Shown: in pieces, positions 8,601 to 11,273 of the stretch | How positions within the stretch are numbered: the stretch's first letter is position 1 | Layout: every line of letters begins with the position of its first letter | NCBI GenBank assembly: GCA_910578525.1 | Contig: CAJTRF010000021.1 | Coordinates: 1-11,273, forward strand | Reading direction: 5' to 3' | Origin: an uncultured Mycoplasmatales bacterium | GTDB lineage: Bacteria > Bacillota_I > Bacilli_A > Mycoplasmatales > Mycoplasmoidaceae | Length of the DNA stretch: 11,273 nucleotides | Made by a program: the position numbers and the translations under genes | Notes under the pieces: model-generated | Told to the model about the DNA's origin: nothing | The model's database searches: none | The model's input: only the letters and a program-made list of their open reading frames with translations

Positions 8601-11273
8601 AATTATGAAGAAGCCAAAATTAATTTACAAATTAAAATTAAGATGAAAGAATATAATGAGTTTACAAATATATCTAAATATGATAAAAACACACAAAAAG
8701 AAACACATGAAGAAAATGTTAAATTTTTAAAAGAAATAACTGATGATTTATATTTGTATAAACAAGAATGGAAGAAGTTTAATGAAATGAAGAAAATAAA
8801 TATGTTATGGGATTTTTATCAAAAAGGGCATACTGGTGAAAATATGCAACAATTTTTCAATAAAACTCAAAATGCTGAAAAAGCTTATTGGTCATTATTA
8901 GTTGATATGTATAATTTTTATTATCCAAAAGAAACTCCACTTAAATTTAATCCAGATGAACCAATAGATTCAATTGCTAAGAAAAATAAAAAGTATTTTC
9001 CAAAAGTTGAAAATGCAAATAAGAGAGTTGCAAAATTTGATTTAGATAATGATGTGCAAGAATTAATCCAAGACATAGAATTAAATCCAGATGAAGTTCA
9101 ACAGTTGATGGCAGTGTGTAAAACACCTGAAGAATTAATAACAAGATTACAAATAAAGAAATTAATAAAAGAAATTAACACAACATTTGAATTATCTTCA
9201 AAATCAGTAGGTTTTCAACAAGATGACGAAGACACTTTTTCATTTCAAAAAAATGGGAAATCTCATACGTTATACGATGATAAATTATTAAGGGAGTTTA
9301 AATCAAAAGGTATGAATGAAAATGATTTACTTAATTATTTATTACAAGTTGAACAATTCAATTTCGATAAAAGTTTTGAAATAGCACTTGCAGATTATAA
9401 TAAAGACAGAACCGAAGAAGAAACACCAGAATCTTTAGAAGCTAAATTTGGAACTCCTTATGAAATACTTGCACATATAAAATTAAGACCAGAACTAAAT
9501 AAATTTAATCAATATTATGGTGGTAGTTATTCTGACTTACATCTTGCATTAAAAGAATATAATTTTGACCTTTCAAAAACATGTCGAGAATTTTCTAGAA
9601 AGAATATATGGTATGAATACAAAAAACAATTTCCAAAAAGTAAAATTCCAAGAAGATATGAAAAATATTTAACAGATAATGGTTTTACTGGTGATGAACC
9701 AGAAGTTGAAAAAAATATTAAACAATTACAAAATGAATTAAAACAATTTGAAAATTTAATGAAAAATGATTTAACACAAGATTTAAATAATATTAATAAA
9801 AATATTACTGATGAAGAAAATAAATTAACAAATGAAGACATTTTAGAATTAAGTTCAAATCCGAAAGATATTAGTATTATTACAAAAATATTGGAACATA
9901 TAGATGAATATAATAAGAAGTTTAACACAAATCTTAATAAAAGTACGATAAGAACATTATTAAATAATAAACAAAAACCAGATTGGATAAATGCATATAA
10001 GAAAGTTATTTTATTACCAATTATTGCGGATACGAATGAAATTACTGAAAAAATGAATAAAGGAAAAATATCTTATGCATCAGCTTTAAAAGATATGGAA
10101 ATAGATGGCCTTAATGTTTCAATCAATACAATTGATGAAAAAGCATTAAATATGAAGAAAGTTCTTGTTGCATTTAAGAAAGAATATTTAAAGAAATATT
10201 TTGATGAGTATTTGAAAAAAACTGAAGATACAATATCTTTTAAAAATTTGGATGATTATCTTGAAAAACATTCGGATTTCAAAGAATCCGAGAAATTCTT
10301 AAGATTACAAACATTTATTAAACAAATTAATAAAATAAATGAAGTATTAAGAACAAAATATAAAAAAGAAACAAAAGATATTTTATATTCTGATTTTAAG
10401 GAAATTACAGATTTAACAAATGCTGAATTTGTTTTGAATAATACTCTGACACAATTACAAAAAGTGAAAGAAGAAGAAGAAAAGAAAGAAAAAGAAACAA
10501 ATGATAGAAATCGTATTATTAGAGGTAAATTAAATCAATTAAATCGAATTAGAGCACGAATAGGTTTAAATGAATATAATATGGATAGATATAAAGATAT
10601 GAGTATACAAGAAGCTTCTAAAATGCTTGATGATGATATTAGTGATGCTACAAAAAGAGAAGATGATAAAAATAGGGCTTCTGCTCCACAAATTTCTGGT
10701 GGTTCTGGGGTTCCAATGAGATTAACAGGGCCTACTATGTCAACTGGTTCTTCATTATTACCTCAAAAAACAATTAATCCATTATTATCAACACCATCAA
10801 CAACAACTCCTAGTGTTCCATCAAAAGATAGTGATGATGATGACGATGATAAACCATCAAATTCAAGTGTTCAGTTTAAACCAGTTAATAGTGCATTTTC
10901 AAATTATAAAGGAGGTGTAATCAATTTAGTTGAAAAAACTGAAAAAGGTTTAAGTTTACGAAGTTTATGGTTAAAAAGACAAAAAGAAGGAGGAGCAGCA
11001 CCACCACCTTTAATGCCAAGAACAGATGGCAATCAACCATTTCCAGTTAGAACTTTTACAGGTCCAGGAGAAAAACCAATTATTACAACTCCAGCAAATG
11101 GTCAACCACCTCCACCACCTCCAGAAAAGAAAGATGATATTTCAGATGATTCCGATAAAGATGAACCAAATGATGATGAATCAGAAGATGATGATTTTGA
11201 TGATGAATCAGAAGATGAACCACCAAAGAAGAAACCAGTTAAGAAAACAACATTAAAGAAGGCACCTCAAAAG
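2655..11273 (+). CDS. Giant helical, multi-repeat protein (at least 2873 residues, 3' end outside window)
   Basis: A single frame without a stop runs from ATG 2655 to the last base. The start is well defined because the preceding in-frame codon, 2652-2654, is TAA. No family is recognised for the whole protein. Visible parts in order are: a Glu/Lys-rich segment (about 34-75); mixed helical sequence; a CUE-like module (224-260); long charged helical sequence; a more globular island (about 697-830) with Cys, Trp and Gly, including GGGY at 756-759; further helical sequence; degenerate helical units (about 1333-2330); a charged stretch (about 2590-2640); and a disordered Pro/Ser/Gly, acidic and Lys-rich tail from about 2660. 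No signal peptide or clear membrane span is seen. Size and composition suit a scaffold, virion/tegument-like or host-interaction protein, which is inference. Its promoter module matches that of the methyltransferase gene. The intact frame over 8.6 kb argues for strong selection and against assembly error. Confidence 0.93.
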   Translation, partial: MSNLNDLNLEGYLNGTIQMPTMESNLGDIITDEEWKKQNEEEKKRKAEEEKKRKAEEAKEENKTEETKEEEPKVIQPAEQRVEDKSEYEIYKDTPEPGENYFTFINSEGILHIHSDEYKDQYLSDEMIQQIKYEIFQFEGAGHFNSLLETQFVVCYRIFNLEYNQGDLNARLDFAKEQLDSNYNAKAIDMFSKAIDFCLYMRKGFEKINEAFKGLTLSPANVSIEIVKDCIPELDIDTVIKCFPDFFYNYETALNEIIDDISLIPEITDENSLSEYLNDLILKNLPTYLENSKNPVKTFRGFIKQIQVSVVQKYIKDNHLLDRNLHTDDQLTRAQVLKGQTEFEKKNDIRAQLKAYYKQYQWSDWEKGLEEQVDYWYDNYGKREDLWELMDKYFKQRGVWGTEEDILTAPQKTELANLLVDMKQKLGEKISTKDATAEIDNTYLPKYKSFDKIKVGIREEFELEEKNITDKIQSVVKDILEVQNGTKPNDSEVKNYMQQFLGDIEKLTDKLSKAQELFEDTNTKSDKIGEIFENNYNHEFIRQFFQVSEEEQTIINQRFYDLKQEKKSGLEEFLKKERECIGEIEKIYSNYKESVIIKERPFNLTSYFKAAQYDFSDVLKYVQSIDEKLITLCNYSLKLYKNIESSFKGKNQANLEGQAKIIQEKINIAEQHKDTLFMDDKVEKIFSLNNQDKFFTKEEIAGHCNSKDEVKDYMGCKNDFAGIKGTKDWSVDLKYEFEIGIINAGSFINFQALMLGGGYVDIQLEGQAKQYQSDFFNNTGLDELPEVVNRWFHQLEGRFGVEYIHAESVYAEYLKFIGQTANHKYKFFGDRLDEYTKNNEFSIELFMDEARKIINNHKKYLKKLNMIMADSTLNKLVKELASISDDEDKIYKIVPTVIHDDYSKIKTKLENELHKIKDNSRNEKEVDALISAWNQNFQNFKVSKGDLYNYVNNKTDAYNALEPWIKNFETIKGYFDLYNITSFKLFQFINGYSSENSSFPDASLNALYDVEQQFTNGHNDIFKLTREKSYMMTYIKEYIQELSQNDANSEYEILDNDESNLKYVYFIYGRLEQDIHKFESYFMCYHFVKEIQKILTTNDKIKDYNYSFHFKPSNYLDKLDVYEKDLEDKYNKLKNNVISPSFSIYREYQTNDKKKCLPDISKDSFFKSSEEFLKEINSHLKNYYFIVAEGPYEEKSNLTTQQQIYEDLKESIDKIIKFKNDYNEGKSELKQIYNDHQEIFESIHFDINAYFRKKWSTSDIKLLMNRLIREADYKKLFQTSVVSYPHDKTSEDQKFYWLGKEIDKYNICKKVFDDKDVQEAFRIGRREAAALNDFTMIALMKEHDFDAEKIKANIMWEKFRVLYLNEWHNEYPITFNFKTVEPNDVYAEIEKIKELNKKHSQFYNSPDLDVVIENAKECRQEIIDIDDLIKTNKYKSVNKAIFEIEFDNEEAKIKKYEKEPQYERTAKGLKKLQENLKKYMREDQNFYTEDMKKVLKDYNTVCNDKLTIDKLQLNHNYNYYEAYFDLKIKTYSTKLRNDYNFTDSEIDEIKGKNETSQQQWNNLAKKFNEVKKTLDSKIKLDSNIITLYNRYKDKNVKVVSLEDLYNKVCHHNQEEVLNFLLFYEYKKKTGDPKSDKDIMDEKGFKTITDFNSYLVKIINHFDETEKTLLESPKIKELVRNLSKAYDQTIIDLLQRIDKNAKEYNVNTELEDSIRYLQNQVDQKKYEEHLFDTDKKDEKLEEIKDEKQKQKQKYLKEKLRDTKRVADDFDSEEMKDIIKERDTFDKSGQYNTWQKRYRKFNGVYDLAKYTLLKENLEYKFKTNENFHTDFAYKNPTDDSSEIKKIESYYKEIQEFMDNYEKYYKKKEDEYITLIDEYNNKLDPNPKYTLETFIREYKDNVKKGVRTLKKEIAEKKLKNLNPNFSKEYKDNEDGYNEIMQDYQVETEKEKKFESEEFAKLVAEYKVAYPDSNASPTSIKLEYHNNYEEAKINLQIKIKMKEYNEFTNISKYDKNTQKETHEENVKFLKEITDDLYLYKQEWKKFNEMKKINMLWDFYQKGHTGENMQQFFNKTQNAEKAYWSLLVDMYNFYYPKETPLKFNPDEPIDSIAKKNKKYFPKVENANKRVAKFDLDNDVQELIQDIELNPDEVQQLMAVCKTPEELITRLQIKKLIKEINTTFELSSKSVGFQQDDEDTFSFQKNGKSHTLYDDKLLREFKSKGMNENDLLNYLLQVEQFNFDKSFEIALADYNKDRTEEETPESLEAKFGTPYEILAHIKLRPELNKFNQYYGGSYSDLHLALKEYNFDLSKTCREFSRKNIWYEYKKQFPKSKIPRRYEKYLTDNGFTGDEPEVEKNIKQLQNELKQFENLMKNDLTQDLNNINKNITDEENKLTNEDILELSSNPKDISIITKILEHIDEYNKKFNTNLNKSTIRTLLNNKQKPDWINAYKKVILLPIIADTNEITEKMNKGKISYASALKDMEIDGLNVSINTIDEKALNMKKVLVAFKKEYLKKYFDEYLKKTEDTISFKNLDDYLEKHSDFKESEKFLRLQTFIKQINKINEVLRTKYKKETKDILYSDFKEITDLTNAEFVLNNTLTQLQKVKEEEEKKEKETNDRNRIIRGKLNQLNRIRARIGLNEYNMDRYKDMSIQEASKMLDDDISDATKREDDKNRASAPQISGGSGVPMRLTGPTMSTGSSLLPQKTINPLLSTPSTTTPSVPSKDSDDDDDDKPSNSSVQFKPVNSAFSNYKGGVINLVEKTEKGLSLRSLWLKRQKEGGAAPPPLMPRTDGNQPFPVRTFTGPGEKPIITTPANGQPPPPPPEKKDDISDDSDKDEPNDDESEDDDFDDESEDEPPKKKPVKKTTLKKAPQK
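2772..2819 (+). repeat. 24-bp perfect tandem duplication encoding EEEKKRKA twice
   Basis: Two identical 24-bp units, 2772-2795 and 2796-2819, encode residues 40-47 and 48-55 of the giant protein. The protein stays Glu/Lys-rich for about 20 more residues with decayed versions. The perfect nucleotide identity suggests recent duplication. Confidence 0.85.
3324..3434 (+). other. CUE-like (ubiquitin-binding) three-helix module, residues 224-260 of the giant protein
   Basis: The segment reads VKDCIPELDIDTVIKC and then YNYETALNEII. In CUE domains, helix 1 ends in a Met-Phe-Pro motif and helix 3 in a di-leucine. Here C230-I231-P232 and I257-I258 occupy those places, with the expected VI in helix 2 (239-240) and an acidic-x-x-Ala start of helix 3 (E251, A253). 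It also recalls the CUE domain of the human ASCC2 protein, from memory and not by search. CUE domains bind ubiquitin. The Met and Phe of the motif are replaced by Cys and Ile, so binding cannot be assumed. Confidence 0.4.
6651..9635 (+). repeat. Degenerate helical protein repeats with roughly 85-residue period (residues about 1333-2327)
   Basis: A recurring pattern is seen: a helix ending near Tyr and often Pro, a Ser/Asp cap, a helix of type DLxxhLxxx, then [N/D][F/Y][D/E]xxA and a third hydrophobic helix. Examples are ALMKEHDFDAEKI (1338-1350), LYNKVCHHNQEEVLNFLL (1604-1621), LEYHNNYEEAKINL (1978-1991), FFNKTQNAEKAYWSLL (2067-2082), LLQVEQFNFDKSFEIAL (2229-2245) and ALKEYNFDLSKTCREF (2298-2313). 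Taking the residue after the conserved N/D as anchor gives 1345, 1446, 1520, 1613, 1720 (weak), 1815, 1899, 1984, 2074, 2158, 2237 and 2304. From 1815 to 2237 the steps are 84, 85, 90, 84 and 79. The DNA is too diverged to show the repeat. The three-helix pattern recalls UBA/CUE folds. Confidence 0.5.
10686..11273 (+). other. Disordered C-terminal region of the giant protein (Pro-rich, acidic, then Lys-rich)
   Basis: From about residue 2678 the composition changes from charged helix to Gly/Ser/Thr/Pro-rich sequence (GGSGVPMRLTGP). A short Asp run follows at about 2725-2732. Proline clusters occur at 2783-2785 and as six consecutive Pro at 2818-2823. A long Asp/Glu/Ser stretch (about 2827-2855) leads into PPKKKPVKKTTLKKAPQK. 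Poly-Pro after helical domains can bind SH3, EVH1 or profilin-type partners, and the Lys-rich end is nuclear-signal-like; both are inference. The basic-plus-acidic arrangement parallels the methyltransferase tail, in reverse order. The window ends inside this region. Confidence 0.7.

Noticed and set aside
9527..9928. Minus-strand 133-residue hydrophobic frame
   Set aside because: Ser/Phe/Leu-rich composition is the expected antisense of Lys/Glu/Asn codons; the sense frame is uninterrupted.
11026..11256. Plus-strand 76-residue Met/Gln-rich frame
   Set aside because: Out-of-frame reading of the Pro-rich and Asp-rich tail of the giant protein.

Overview
The window looks like part of the genome of a nucleocytoplasmic large DNA virus ('giant virus') that infects a protist. 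The DNA is very AT-rich and almost entirely coding. Genes are intronless, lie on both strands and are separated by about 10-100 bases. None of the four start codons has a Shine-Dalgarno-like sequence before it. Proteins are rich in Lys, Asn, Glu, Asp and Tyr, with acidic and basic low-complexity tails of eukaryotic type. A very AT-rich protist contig is possible but fits the gene packing less well. An unusual large phage cannot be fully excluded. No rRNA, tRNA, CRISPR array, insertion sequence or transposase was found.

Layout: (1) 3-92, probable tail of an upstream plus-strand gene. (2) 91-189, a regulatory gap carrying an AT-rich array of CATTT elements spaced 14-15 bp. (3) 190-1398, a D12-class (Dam-like) adenine-N6 DNA methyltransferase with an unusual basic-then-acidic C-terminal tail. 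(4) 1439-1801, a 120-residue coiled-coil protein whose C-terminus shares a VYNP element with the methyltransferase tail. (5) A convergent junction: its stop and that of the next gene are 10 bp apart, beside an inverted repeat that could end both transcripts. (6) 1812-2588, minus strand, an unrecognised protein of about 258 residues with a weak F-box-like N-terminus. (7) 2589-2654, a divergent promoter gap with a near-copy of the array in (2). (8) 2655 to the window end, one uninterrupted plus-strand frame of 2873 codons with no stop. It fills three quarters of the window and continues beyond it.

The giant protein is the main object of interest. It is predominantly helical and strongly charged. 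Hand reading suggests a CUE-like ubiquitin-binding module near residues 224-260. Between about 1333 and 2330 there is a series of degenerate helical units with a spacing close to 85 residues. A Pro/Gly/Ser-rich, then acidic, then Lys-rich disordered tail begins near residue 2660. The same phased promoter module precedes the methyltransferase and the giant gene, suggesting that these two are expressed together. The F-box-like and CUE-like hints raise the possibility of a ubiquitin-related theme, but that is inference and neither call is secure.
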